From Chlorocebus sabaeus (Eukaryota > Chordata > Mammalia > Primates > Cercopithecidae): 64,000 nucleotides of DNA. Where the stretch lies: NCBI RefSeq assembly GCF_047675955.1, contig NC_132914.1:44292521-44356520 (forward strand). The letters run 5' to 3'. This document shows, one piece after another, positions 21,888-33,340 of this stretch. How positions within the stretch are numbered: the stretch's first letter is position 1; each line of letters opens with the position of its first letter. A model generated the notes under the pieces. The model saw nothing but the letters and a program-made list of their open reading frames with translations. It made no database searches and was not told the DNA's origin. Position numbers and translations under genes: made by a program.

Positions 21888-23317
21888 TTAGGGTAACCTA
21901 GGACACTCCCTAGTTCTCTGACCATGTCTTGATCCAAAAATTGACAATGCTGAGCCTTGAATTCTCTTTCTTTAAGCTCTGAAGTGCAGTTAGGAGCATC
22001 CAACCCTTGGTAAAGGTTTCATATTTCTTGTGCTTCTCATACTGTGCTACAGAAGTAACCTCTAACTGCCAAAATCATTTCCCCAACACGCACTATTTCT
22101 GTATGGCTATAGGTGATAGTTTTAGGAGTTATTTTGCTGCTGCATATTGTGAATGATAAGTATTTCATTCTTCAATGGCAACTGAATCTTCACTATCCTC
22201 CAACCCAACCAGATCAGATAACCAGGCCTAGTTAGTCAAGGTACTACGGTCTGAGTAGCACATAACAGAATCTATTCAAGCCAGTTTAAGCAGAAAGAGA
22301 TTTAGTACAGAGGATAGGTGCTTATAAAATTGTGAAGGCTGAGGAAGCAGACTATAAACTCAGCTTCCAGGAATAACCCCCACAATGATACTGCAGAAAT
22401 TGCCCACCAAGTGAGTTTTTGTCTCTATAACAATCAGGAAGTTGGGGAAACAAGAAACTGCCATCATGTTTACTTGTCTCCCCAAACCTCCCCCATGATG
22501 TGGACTAAGAATATGGACACCCTGCTCCTTGCCTCTCAACAGCCATAAAGCTAGGTATGGTCCTAAGTGAGCGGCTTCTCCTATAGCTGATACATCAATA
22601 CCTCCAAGGCACTGTTTTCCAGCAGAAGTAACAGAAGCATAGCTTTGACCTCACTCCATATCCTTGAATCTCCCAAATCTCATGCAGGTATGTCTGTGTG
22701 GTCCAAGCTATGAAACTAGCTGTGCTATAAAAGAATTAGCAAAACATAGTCTTTCACTCTTCACCCTCTATTTCCTGACTACACAAAGTATATCTGTGGC
22801 GCAGTGGCATCGACATCATCTATAAGGGAATAGAGATCAGCAAGCTATTCTGCAGAATGTAACACAAAGGTGAAAATGCATGTAATATGCCTGGTGCAGT
22901 GCCCGTAAGATAGCTTACTCTCAATTCATGTTCATTGTTATTGTTTTTGTTGTTATTGCCTGGCATTGCTCATTGGTGGGGGCGAGGGGGAATAGACACC
23001 AAGTTAAGGGGAGTCTGGAGCTTCTTCAGGACAGAATAGCAACACACCTTTCCTTTTTTTTTTTTTTTTTTTTTTTTTCTCATTTTGCTACCAGTGCCTT
23101 GCTTATAAAAGATTCCCAAAATACCAGTGCTGGAAGGGGGTTAGTTTTTGATGAGTAGCTTTTCATACCGTCCCCTTCGGGTTATTAACTCTCTTCATCA
23201 ATTACATACTTCATCAGAAAAAAAGAAAAAAATCTCAGGTCTCTCTCCCCTCTTTATTCTGCTTCTCCTCTTTGTCCCTTTTTCATGTCTTAAGAATAGG
23301 ATTTTTAAAAGATTTGA
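21888..23317. other. Unassigned sequence with a T-run
   Basis: No gene recognised. A homopolymer T stretch lies at about 23056-23079. The stretch 22260-22520 could be an old transposon remnant, and 22850-22930 looks faintly MIR-like, but neither is firm enough to name. Confidence 0.4.
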
Positions 23318-23633
23318 GCCCAGGCGCAGTGGCTCACACCTGTAATCTCAACACCTTGGGAGGCCAAGACAGGTGAATCACATGAGGTCAGGAGCTCAAG
23401 ACCAGACTGGCCAACATGGTGAAACCCCATCTTTACTAAAAATGCAAATTAGCTGGGCATGGTGGTGGATACCTGTAATCCCAGCTACTTGGGAGGCTGA
23501 GGCAGGAGAATCATTTGAACCCAGGAGGCGGAGGTTTCAGTGAGCTGAGATTGTACCACTGCACTCCAACCTGAGCAACAGAGCAAGAGTCCATCTCAAA
23601 ACAAAACAAAACAAAACAAAACAAAATCAAAAC
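23318..23633 (+). mobile_element. Alu element (AluS-like)
   Basis: A full dimer from 'gcccaggcgcagtggctcac' to 'gcaagagtccatctc', with an (AAAAC)n tail at 23597-23633. It is moderately diverged. No clear target duplication was identified. Confidence 0.93.
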
Positions 23634-26600
23634 ACCCACATTAGATAGTATTAGTTTTCTAGAGTAAAGCCCTTTGAATTCACTATAATGATCTAATATT
23701 TATAAAGCACTTAAAACACAGCCAGGCACATAGTAATCAAGGTTCAGATATTCACTTTTATTTATTTACTTTTTTTAAAATGAATGTACTTTAGGCATAC
23801 TCTGGGGCCCATCTTGCTTTATAGTGATTTTCTTTTAGAACTTCAGGAATTAAACCACTTTGGATGGTATCCAAGATAGATCTATTTTATACTAAATCTT
23901 GCTTTTCAGTGAAAAACATGAAAGACTGACTGATATACTTGATAACATGACAGTTACCAAGACTGAGATACTAAACTTCATTAATGTTGCAGCTAATATC
24001 TTACAAGGGGAATAATTTGATGCTGAACATCAGGTCTAACATTATATAACTAAACCTCAGCATTATAAATAAATGTAACTCCATTGTTTAAGAAGCTAAA
24101 TTTTTTATTTTTTGTAACACCTGGTTTCACACTTACCTGTCCTTCTGCTTAACAAGATTGGATAGTGGTTTTCCAGAAAAAAAAAACAAGGAATAATTGA
24201 AAGAAAAGTGCACACCTATTCATCACACATGTATTTTATTTGGGACAATTTTAATCATCTCCTAAGTGTGGGTTTTTAAAAAGACCTTGAAGACAGCAAG
24301 AGCGCAGAGGCACACTGATAGAGAACAGGCACTTGCAAGTCTGAGAGAATATGCCAGAGGCGGTGTTCAAGGAACATTCTGCAAAGCCCGTAGACTGGAA
24401 CTCCTTGTTGGTTGTGCTTTCATTTAAGACTGGCAGTGGGCAGGGGCAGGGGTTATGGGTGGAAAACCCTGAGTGTGACTCACCTGTGGTCTTCACAACT
24501 ATTAGCTGCTTTCTTTTACTGAACTTCAAGCACAGTTGGGTTTAATAAGACTGTTTTCTGGTTTTTTGTCTGCTCATGTTTTCTAATGTTTTCTTCAGTT
24601 GTGACTGGCCCATGTGGACAATGTATGCAGAGCTCAAAGGCTCTGAGATGGTCATTTTATTTCTTTAGTCCCTTCAAAGGAGGGTTTTACAACCTCTGCC
24701 TCAGCTTTTGAATGTTAGGAAGTGATCATTTTAAACAAAGGTTGAAATAGACCTCAAACTTGGCACCTTCTTTGTTATATTTAACTACTTCAGGAGTAAA
24801 CAGGATGGAAAATAGGTAAGAATGACAATTAGCAGAAACTTGATTTAAAAACCAACAAATCCTGATGTTTGCAAACCATGCGTTACACAGAAGTACATAC
24901 ATTGTAAAATGAGCCTTGCAGGGATGGTGATGAAAACCTATGAATGATTTGTGGCCACACAAGGATTCAGCTGTTTTCTCAGACCTAGCAGGGCTCCATT
25001 CAGTGCAGTCAGCATGACTGACAGATGGCTGCCTAACAGGATGACCATTTAGCCCCATTTCCTGGGACAGTCCTGATTTGTGCATATTTCCTCTGCATCC
25101 ATGCAGTTAATAGCCCCATTCACTCTCGAACATGTCCAGATTTGGATGAGACATCTTATGGCCAACTTACTTATAAACAAATAAGAGTCAGGAAGATGTC
25201 ACATTAGGATATGGAACACCTGCTGTTACCCCATAGAGTTCGAGTAATTCTGAGTTCTGAGAAATAGTGATTTCTGCTAATTGAATTGAGGACTTAATTG
25301 AATCTTAGTAACAATGGCAGAGGGAGTGGGGGCGGGAGAGTCTCTTTCACTAATCTGTACCATCCTGAGCTCTGTACACTCCCTGCGGCTTTCCCCTAAA
25401 CTATACAGGATCGGACCACTGGCACCATTTTACTCCTTTCCTATCTCCTAGCTCCCTCTGCTTTGTCTTCTAGATCCTGTTGCTGCTGCTGCTCCTCTTC
25501 CTCCTTGAAAATATTGTTCCAAATTGTTTTAAAATTATATTTTCTATTTTAGGAATCTTTGCTCAACCATTAGAATACATGTTACAGCTGCACCGTGAGG
25601 AGTTGTCTTAATCATATACTTTACTAATGACTTGTTCTCTACTTTTTGTATCCCATGTCCCACTTTTTCTTGGATTACACTTTTATTTGAGTAATATTTT
25701 CAGAAGGATACGTGGGTGGCAAAACTTCTAAATTGCTTGCATGTTGGAAATGCTCTTCGTTTTGCCTTCAGAGTTGAATGATAATTCAGCTTGTAGAGTT
25801 TCCAAATCCCTTTCCTTCAGAATATCTTGGCTGTTTCTTCAGGGTTTTCTAGCGTCTCCTCTTGCTAAGCAGCAGTCTGGTGCCAGATTTATTCTAAGTC
25901 CTTTGTAACTTTCCTTCTACCCCTCCCCCTCTTTGAAGGGCTGTATCATCTTATTTTTATCCTTGGAATTCATAAAAATCACTAAAATGTGTTTCTTCAT
26001 ATTTGCGTGACGCACATGGTGGGCCCATTTGATCTGAACACATACTTTTTCTTTAGCAAATGAAAAGTTCTTCCATGATTTCTTTGATTTTATTTTTCCT
26101 TCCACACTCATTTCACTAGGTAAATACTGGATCCTGGATATTGCTTCATTTTTCTTAACTTTTCTCTCATAGCCTTCATTTTTCCTTTTTTTTTTTTTTT
26201 TAGTCCGTGTTCTTGGAATAGTCCTTAGAGTAAGCTTCCTGGTGGCTAAGTATGGCTTTAGCTCTCTCCATTCTTCAATTCAGTCCTTGTACTGAGATTT
26301 CATCTTAGCAACCAGATTTTTAACTTCCAAGAATTGTTTCGTGTTCTCAGGCTTAAATTTCACACTATTTCTTTCTCATTTAATGGATGCACTTTTATTG
26401 AATTCTCAGAAAACATTTCTGTGATTGTTAGGATTTATTTAGTTTTTTCACTAACTGTGCTTTCCTTGAGGTTAATTCCTCTATTTATGTCACTTATTGA
26501 CTTGCTTTCTATTTTTTTTCAAATGTCACAGCCAGGCTCTCTTGTTAGTGAGTGGGCCTGTGTCACTGGTGGGTTTCCTCTGAAGGCCAGAGAAACTCAT

Positions 26601-26800
26601 TTTCTGAGTTAGGGGCTCCCGGTTTACAGTGAAGCCAGAAGCGACTTGGAGCTGTACCTTACTTCTCTCTTCAGCCCCAGGGCTCATGCTGGGCATTCCT
26701 AGAACTAAAGTCTATTATTTGCAGAGGTATTCTCAGGCCTTAGACTCCTTAGACCAGGAGTAAATGCTCTACATAACTGCTTAGAAAGGGGATTTCCCAC
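23634..26800. other. Unassigned sequence, possibly containing old LINE
   Basis: No exon is recognised. A short MIR-like piece may lie near 23695-23745. The T-rich stretch 25700-26330 ('cttcagggttttctagcgtc', a T-run near 26187-26203) has the feel of antisense ancient LINE sequence, but I cannot place it. The open frames at 24251-24529 and 24726-25085 lack support. Confidence 0.35.
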
Positions 26801-26956
26801 AAAAATTAGCCAGTTATGGTGGCACATGCCTGTAGCCCCAGCTACTCGGGAGGTGGAGGGAGGAGAATCACTTGAACCGGGGAGGCAGAGGTAGCAGTGA
26901 GCCAAGATCACACCACTGCACTCCAGGTGGGTGACAGAGTGAAACTCCATCTCTCA
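26801..26956 (+). mobile_element. Alu right arm, 5' truncated
   Basis: Begins within the Alu middle A-linker ('acaaaaattagccag') and runs through the right arm ('agccccagctactcgggagg', 'ccactgcactccagg') to 'aaactccatctctc'. The left arm is missing. Its A tail appears to have seeded the purine microsatellite that follows. Confidence 0.9.
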
Positions 26957-27034
26957 AAAAAAAGAAAAAAAAAAGAAAGAAAAAGAAAAGAAAGAAAGGA
27001 AGGAAGGAAGGAAGGAAGGAAGAGAGAGAGAGAG

Positions 27035-27113
<79 letters not shown>

Positions 27114-27133
27114 GAAAGAAAGAAAAGAAAGAG
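26957..27133. repeat. (GAAA)n / (GGAA)n microsatellite grown from an Alu tail
   Basis: An A-rich start, then GGAA units (about 26997-27020), a GA run, then a long GAAA array to 27133. It directly follows an Alu right arm, so it most likely grew from the A tail. The Lys/Glu/Arg-rich plus-strand frame and the Phe/Leu/Ser-rich minus-strand frame here are artefacts of the repeat. Confidence 0.97.
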
Positions 27134-27559
27134 GATTTCCCCACTCTGTCAGGTTTTGCCAATACCCAAGACCATCTGTTTTATATCTTGGAGGAATTCC
27201 TTAATATTCTGGTCTCCTAATGGCACAACTTTCTGGTTTTCAAGTGCTTCTAAGATTAGTTCTTTTTCTTCTTCTTCTATGACATTTAGAGAAAGCAATA
27301 GGTTTTCTTTAAGACATACCAACTCAACAACTATGCTAATCCCAAATAAAGTTTGCCCAAGGTTCAGATTACACCTCTTGTAATGTGCTTCCATTTGTCA
27401 TATTCTAATTGTATCTCTAATTTTTCTAAGTTCGATTCATTTGTGTTAGGACTTGTAATTCCTCCTCTCTCTCATGCTCCCTCTCCCCACTATGCCTCCT
27501 GCTAAATTAGTCTGAGCTTCTGCCTAGACTTCAGCATGTTAAGTAGGAAAGTCATAGAG

Positions 27560-27790
27560 TTCAGGGTAAAATAACTCTATGTCAGGATCCCAATTTCACT
27601 GCTGATTAGTTGTATAATTTTGGCTGTTTTTGAAATTTGGTTTTCTTTTACCTGAAAATGAAAGTAGTAGTAAGTACCTCTCAGTGTTATGAGGAGTATA
27701 TGAAAGTGAAATTGCTTGCTGCATAGGAGTCACTCAAAAACTGTTAGTTTTCTTTCCCCTTCCCATGAGGACATGATCTGTGTCTTCTGC
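27560..27790 (-). repeat. MIR SINE remnant
   Basis: Reverse-oriented MIR: 'ggatcccaatttcactgctg', 'ttagttgtataatttt', 'gtacctctcagtgttatgag', 'gtcactcaaaaactgttag'. These follow the expected order with many substitutions. Confidence 0.7.
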
Positions 27791-27879
27791 TTTCCTTCTG
27801 TCTTCCAAATACTTAGCATGGTTCTGAAAATAACTGATTATTCAAACAGTTCCTCTTTTCCAAAAAATTTAATTTTTAA

Positions 27880-29277
27880 TTGCATATAGAATTTTATTTA
27901 TTTTTCTAATTTTTATTATAATTTGACAAATTATAATTGCATATATTTGTGAAACACAAAATGTGTTCCTCCTGTCTAAAATATTTTTATTTTTAATTAA
28001 CAGATTGCACATATTTATGAAGTAAAATATGATGTTATGATACACGCATACAATATAGAATAATTAAATCAAACTAACATATCTATCACCTCATGTACTT
28101 ATCATTTTTGTGATGAGGACATTTGTAATTTACTCTCTTAAGAACATTGAAGTGTACAGTACAATATTATTAACTACAGTTACCACGCTGTGTGATAGAT
28201 CTCAAAAACGTATTCCTTCTGTCTGACTGAAACTTTGTACTCTTTGATCAACATCTTCCCTCTCCATTCAACCCATAGGCTTTGTTAACCACCATTCTAC
28301 TTCCTGCTTCTATGAATACTACTATTTTATACTCCACAAAAAAGTGAGATGATGTAGTAATTGTCTTTCTGCGTCAGGTTTATTTTATTTAGCATAATGT
28401 CCTCCAGATTCATCCATCTTGCCACAGATGACAGAATTTCCTTCTTTTCTAAGGCTGAATAGTATTTCATTTAGTATATATGCCACATTTTCTTTATCCA
28501 TTCATCCACTGATAGACATTTAAGTTGATTTCACATCTTGGTTATTCAGTATAATGCTGTAATAAACATGGGAGTGCAGATATCTCTTTGCCATATTGAT
28601 CTCCTTTCTTTCCCCAGTAATGGGATTCCTCAATCTTACGGTTATTTTCTTTTTAGTTTTGCAAGGAGCCTCCATAGAGTTTTACATAATGGCCATACTA
28701 ATTTACCTTCCCAACAATAGCGTACAAGGCTCTCTTTTCTCCACATTCTCACCAATACTTGTCTTTCATTTTTTATGATAAAAGCCATCCTGAAAGATGT
28801 GAAGTGATAGTTCATTGTGGTTCTTATCTCACACAAAATATAAAAATCAACTCAAAATGACCTAAAGACTTAACCATAGATCTGAAATCATAACACACTA
28901 GAAGAAAACATATGTGAAAAGCTTTTGACATTGGCCTAGGCAATAATTTTTTGAATATAACTCCAAAAGAACAAGCAACTAAAGGAAAAGTAGACAAAAA
29001 TACACAAATGGGATTACACCAATCTAGACAGCTACTGCATCACAGAGGAAACAATTAGCAGAATGAATTGGCAACCTATCAATTGAAAAAAAGTTGTGAA
29101 CCATGCATCTAATAAGAAGTCAGTATCCAAAATACATAAGGAACTCAAACAATACAATAGCAAGAAAACAAATAAACTGATTTAAAAATGGGGAAAGGGC
29201 CTAAATAGATATTTTTCCATTTCTTAAAGGAAGACATAAAAAAATCAAAAAGTATGTGAAAAAACTATTAACATTAC
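27880..29277 (-). mobile_element. Old L1 with 5' inversion (twin priming)
   Basis: 27880-28820 is antisense L1: a long L1M-type 3' UTR, then the end of ORF2. 28821-29277 is sense ORF2 from the 'ctcacacaaaatataaaaatc' region to 'aaaaaactattaacatta'. In L1 coordinates the end of the sense piece lies only about 30 bases before the start of the antisense piece ('ccacaatgaactatcac'). The junction at 28820/28821 therefore joins the truncated 5' point to the inner break, as expected for twin priming. Frames are broken throughout. Confidence 0.8.
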
Positions 29278-29335
29278 AATTTGAAACCAAATTGTACTTT
29301 TGACTGGTTGCCTCCAGTTGCCAAATAAAGGTAAG

Positions 29336-29785
29336 TGTATTATTCAGGGTTCTCTAGAGGGACAGAACTAAAAGGATATATACACACATATATATGAAAG
29401 TTTATTAAATAGTATTAACTCACACAATGGCAAGGTCTCACAATAGGCTACGTGCAAGCTGAGAAGCAAGGAAGTCAGTGCAAGTCCCAAAGCTGAAGAA
29501 CTTGGAGTGCAATGCTCGAGGGCAGGAAGCACCCAGCGTGGGAGAAAGATGTAGGCTGGGAGGCTAAGCCAGTCTAGCATTTTCACGTTTTTCTACCTGC
29601 TTTATATTCTGGCCATGCTAGCAGCTGATTACACAGTGCCCACCTAAATAAAGGGTGGGTCTGCCTTTCCCAGCCCACTGACTCAAATGTTAATCTCCTT
29701 TGGCCACATACTTACAGACATATCCAGGATCAGTATTTTGCATCCTTCAATCCAGTCAAGTTGACACTCAGTATTAACCATCACA
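29336..29785 (-). repeat. ERVL 3' LTR (MLT2-like)
   Basis: Plus-strand edges tgtattattcaggg... and ...taaccatcaca give a reverse LTR of 450 bp that starts TGTGATGG. It aligns by eye with the LTR at 35510-35962 over its whole length, with scattered differences. A polypurine-type tract (reverse of ccaccccttg) borders it at 29790-29800. Confidence 0.95.
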
Positions 29786-30234
29786 AAACCACCCCTTGTC
29801 AGCTTGAACCCATACACATCTCCTGAGATCATACTCTTCAAATAGAGACAATAATAAGGTCAGAATTACACCTAACATAATACAACTATCCTTCATACAA
29901 CCAGAAATGTACCAATCCCCAACCCAAATACTATTTACATAACGTTAACAATACTTAAATGCTGATATGAAGTCAATAAATCTTACATCACATGATAAAG
30001 GAAAAAGGAAATAAAATGAAGATATTTTCTTAGTACAAGTGTATACATGCAAAAAATGTTTTTAACAAAAGAAGGTGGAAATACTTATGACAATTAGAGT
30101 CCTTGTTTCTGCAGCTGGTCACATGGTCATAGCTGGTATTGATGACTACCTTCTTCTACTACCCATTTTGTATTCTCTTTGCCTTCAGCAAACACCTCAG
30201 CAGGTCATTTTTTTTTTTTTTTTTTTTTTTTTCT

Positions 30235-30640
30235 GGCGGAGTGATCCAAACCTTCATTCCTGAAAGGTCTGGGTTATTTGTAGCCTTTCCTAGAATAGGC
30301 TGTTGCAGTTTCCCATTAACCTTAATCACAAGGCATGGTAATACTAAGAGATGTCCTAGTGGATCTCTGATATTCCATGTATACTCTTCCTTACCTTCGT
30401 TGTGGAGTAGTAGACTGATTTCATCTTGATAGTTCAGGTCAATCACCCCAACCAACACTGTAACTTCCTTCTTAGCCTGTTGACTTAAAGGTAGGAGGAG
30501 CCCAAAGTGTTCGGGTGGCTATCTTAACTTCCAGTTTAATGGAATTGTTGTTGTATCTCCTAGTGGCATCATTCCTCTCTCTGGAACTAAGATCTCTAGG
30601 CCAGCAGAATGGAATGTCGTGAGAACAGGAAGCAAAAATT
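30235..30640 (-). pseudogene. ERVL dUTPase-like segment
   Basis: Two minus-strand open pieces in the same region (30519-30770 and 30159-30458) show AGLEILVPE and, farther on, GVIDLNYQDEI. These resemble dUTPase motifs 1 and 3, the latter including the substrate-pocket Asp and Tyr. A dUTPase downstream of integrase is a known feature of the ERVL group. The enzyme family hydrolyses dUTP to limit uracil in viral DNA. Motif 2 is not canonical and I cannot find the glycine-rich motif 5. It ends near a 24-base T-run (A-run on this strand) at 30208-30231. Confidence 0.75.
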
Positions 30641-30699
30641 TTGCTAGTGGATCACTAGGGGTGATGGTGAGTGGTGCCACTTCCACTTCCACCCCTTGA

Positions 30700-31420
30700 T
30701 TCCTGGACTCATGGATTTTGGCTATGGGAGAAACAGTATCATATACTGGACACTGATTCAGAGCATACACGACCTTCTGGATAACTTCGCCAAACCCTGC
30801 AAAGTATTGTCACCTAGTTAGCATTGTAATCGTGACTTCAGAAGGCCATTCCACCATTCTCTCAATCCAGCTGCTTCAGTATGATAGGGAACATGGTAAG
30901 TCCAGTGAATTCCATGAGTATGAGCCCACTGCCACACTTCTTTAGCCATAAAGTCAGTGCCTTGGTCAGAGGCAATGCTTGTGGAATATCATGATGGTGG
31001 ATAAGGCATTCCATGAGTCCACGGATGGTAGACTTGGCAGAAGAATTGCATGCAGGATCGGCAAGCCCGTATCCATATTAACTGTCAATTCCAGTGAGGA
31101 GAAACCTCTGCCCTTTCCATGATGGAAGAGGTCCAGTATAATTCACCTGCCACCAGGTAGCTGGCTGATCACCCCGAGGAATGGTGCCTTACTGAGGGCT
31201 CAGTCTTGGTCTCTGTTCCTGGCAAACTGGGCACTCAGCAGTGGCCATAGCAAGGTCAGCCTTGTCGAGTGCAAGTCCATGTTGCTGAGCCCATGCATAA
31301 CCTCCACTCCTGCCACCATGGCCACTTTGTTTATGGGCCCATTGAGCGATGACAGAGGTGTTGGGGAAAGAGGTTAAGTGGTGTCCACAGAACACGTCAT
31401 CCTATCCACTTGATTATTAA
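30700..31420 (-). pseudogene. ERVL integrase remnant
   Basis: The minus-strand frame at 31189-31395 holds an HHCC-type zinc-binding pattern (HKQSGH, then CPVC) of an integrase N-terminal domain. It ends at an in-frame stop at 31189. Translation past the stop gives recognisable core-domain sequence (TGPLPSWKGQ), followed by further frame damage. The protein would have joined viral DNA to the host genome. It is non-functional here. Confidence 0.75.
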
Positions 31421-32120
31421 AATCCTCCTCTGCTGAGGTCACCCATTAGTGAGCACTCACATGGGATACAAATATTATCACAACTTTTGACCACTCAGAG
31501 AGGTCCATCCACATACCTCTTCCCCAAATTTCTCTATCACCAATTTTCCAATCATGCTTCTTCCAAGTCCCTGAGCATCCAGCCAAACCATTGGCTATAG
31601 CCCATGAATCAGTGTATAATCACACATCTGGTCATTTCTCCTTCAATGCAAAGTGCACAACCAGGTACACTGCTTGAAGTTCTGCCTACTGGGAAGATTT
31701 CCCTTCACTGCTGTCCTTCAGGGATGTCCTAGAAAGGGGCTGCAGTGCTGCAGCTGTCTACTTTTGGGTGGTGTCTGTATCTCATGCAGAACTGTATGTG
31801 ACCAGGTCATAGTCTTCTTTTCCTATATCAAATGACCATAGGGAACTCCCCATGAGGACATTGGTGCAGGCTAGGGGAGAGAAGGACGGGTGGTGGGAGT
31901 GGAGACCATGGGCATTTGAGCCACTTTCTCTTGTGCCTTCAGGACCTGCTCGAGCCTGATCATATATATACTGCTTGCTTTTGATGATGGAATGCTGCTG
32001 TGCATGACCCACTTTATGGTTACATAGGTCAGAAAGCACCCAGCTCATGATAGGCAGTTTAGGTCGTATGGTGACTTGATGACCCATGGCCAAACTTTCA
32101 GTTTCCACCTAAGCCCATTA
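31421..32120 (-). pseudogene. ERVL RNase H / connection region remnant
   Basis: Placed by position between reverse transcriptase and integrase in the ERVL layout. Minus-strand coding-like pieces (31782-32108 and others) are short and out of frame with each other. I do not see an intact catalytic DEDD set. Confidence 0.5.
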
Positions 32121-33201
32121 ACAGGCCAAAAGCTGTCTCTCAAAAGGGGAGTAGTTATCTGCAGAAGATGGCAGGGCCTTGCTCCACAATAGAGGTCTCC
32201 ACTGTGATTCACTTATGGGGGCTTGCCAAAGGCTCCAAACAGCATCCCTATTTGCTAATAACACCTTAAGCACCATTGGATCTGCTGGGTCATATGGTCC
32301 AAGTGACAGAGCAGCTTGCACAGCAGCCTGGATCTATTGCAGAGCATTCTCTTTTTGTGGACCCCACTCAAAACCGGCAGCCTTTCAGGTCACACAAATG
32401 AGGAATATATTGCCATCAGAATCCAAATAGGGCCACTAGGAATTGTGCCAAGAGGCACAATGGTTGTAGAAGGGGCCAAATGCAGCAACTTATCCTTCAC
32501 TTTAGAAGGAATACCTTGACAAACCCCACATCACTGGACCCCTTGAAATTTTACTGAGGTAGGTCCCTGAATTTTAGTCGGATTTATTTTTTTTCCTCTG
32601 TCATGGAAATGTCTCACCAATCAGTCCAGTGTGTTTGCTACTTCTTGCTCATTGGATCCAATCAGCATAATGTCACCAATGTAATGGACCAGTGTGATAT
32701 CTTGTGGAAGCAAAATTGATCAAGGTCTCTTGGAATAAGATTATGACATAAAGCCAGAGATTTGATATAACCCTGAGACAGGACAGTAAAGGTATATTGC
32801 TGGCCTTGCCAGCTCAAGGCAAATTGCTTCTGATGAGCCTTATGGACAGGAATGGAGAAAAAGGCATTTGCCAAGTCAATGTCTGCATACCAGGTACCAG
32901 GAGATGGGTTAATTTGCTCAAGCGATGAAACCACATCTGGTACAGCAGCTGTAATTGGAGTCACCACATAGTTAAGCTTATGATAATCCACAGGCGTTCT
33001 CCAAGATCCATGTGTCTTCTGCACAGGCCAGATGGGAGAACTGAATGGGGATGTGGTGGGAATCACCACCCCTGCGTCTTTCAAGCCCTTGATGGTGGGA
33101 TTAATCTCCACAATCCCTTTAGGAATGCAATATTGCTTTTGATTTACCACTTTACCAGGTAGAGGCAGCTCTAATGGCTTCCATTTGGCCTTTTCCACCA
33201 C
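32121..33201 (-). pseudogene. ERVL reverse transcriptase remnant
   Basis: The longest surviving retroviral frame, 32662-33201 (179 codons), contains reverse transcriptase motif A (WYADIDLANAFFSIPV, with its catalytic Asp). A motif-B-like LSQGY follows. Downstream, a one-base frame change near 32705 displaces the rest of the domain. In the displaced frame the catalytic YxDD box reads YIGD, with its first Asp lost. The frame is also broken before integrase. The copy is dead by at least two independent lesions. Confidence 0.85.
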
Positions 33202-33340
33202 ATTTTGGGTCCCCTGGAATCAAAGTCAGCTCAGAGCCAGTGTCCAGTAGTCCCTGAAATGTCTGATCATTTTCTTTTCCCCATTGCACATGTACCCTGG
33301 TAAAATTCCAGAGGTCTCCTGGGGAAGGATAGGAGAAAGA
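33202..33340 (-). pseudogene. ERVL protease remnant
   Basis: Reverse translation near 33205-33255 gives LLDTGSELTLIPGDPK, which has the DTG active-site triplet of a retroviral aspartic protease, directly upstream of the reverse transcriptase frame. I cannot follow a continuous frame over a whole protease domain. Confidence 0.7.

Noticed and set aside
24726..25085. 119-codon minus-strand frame as a possible gene
   Set aside because: No homology, signal peptide, splice sites or promoter recognised; the length is compatible with chance.
26897..27220. 107-codon Lys/Glu/Arg-rich frame (plus) and Phe/Leu/Ser-rich frame (minus)
   Set aside because: Both are translations of the GAAA/GGAA microsatellite and the Alu right arm.
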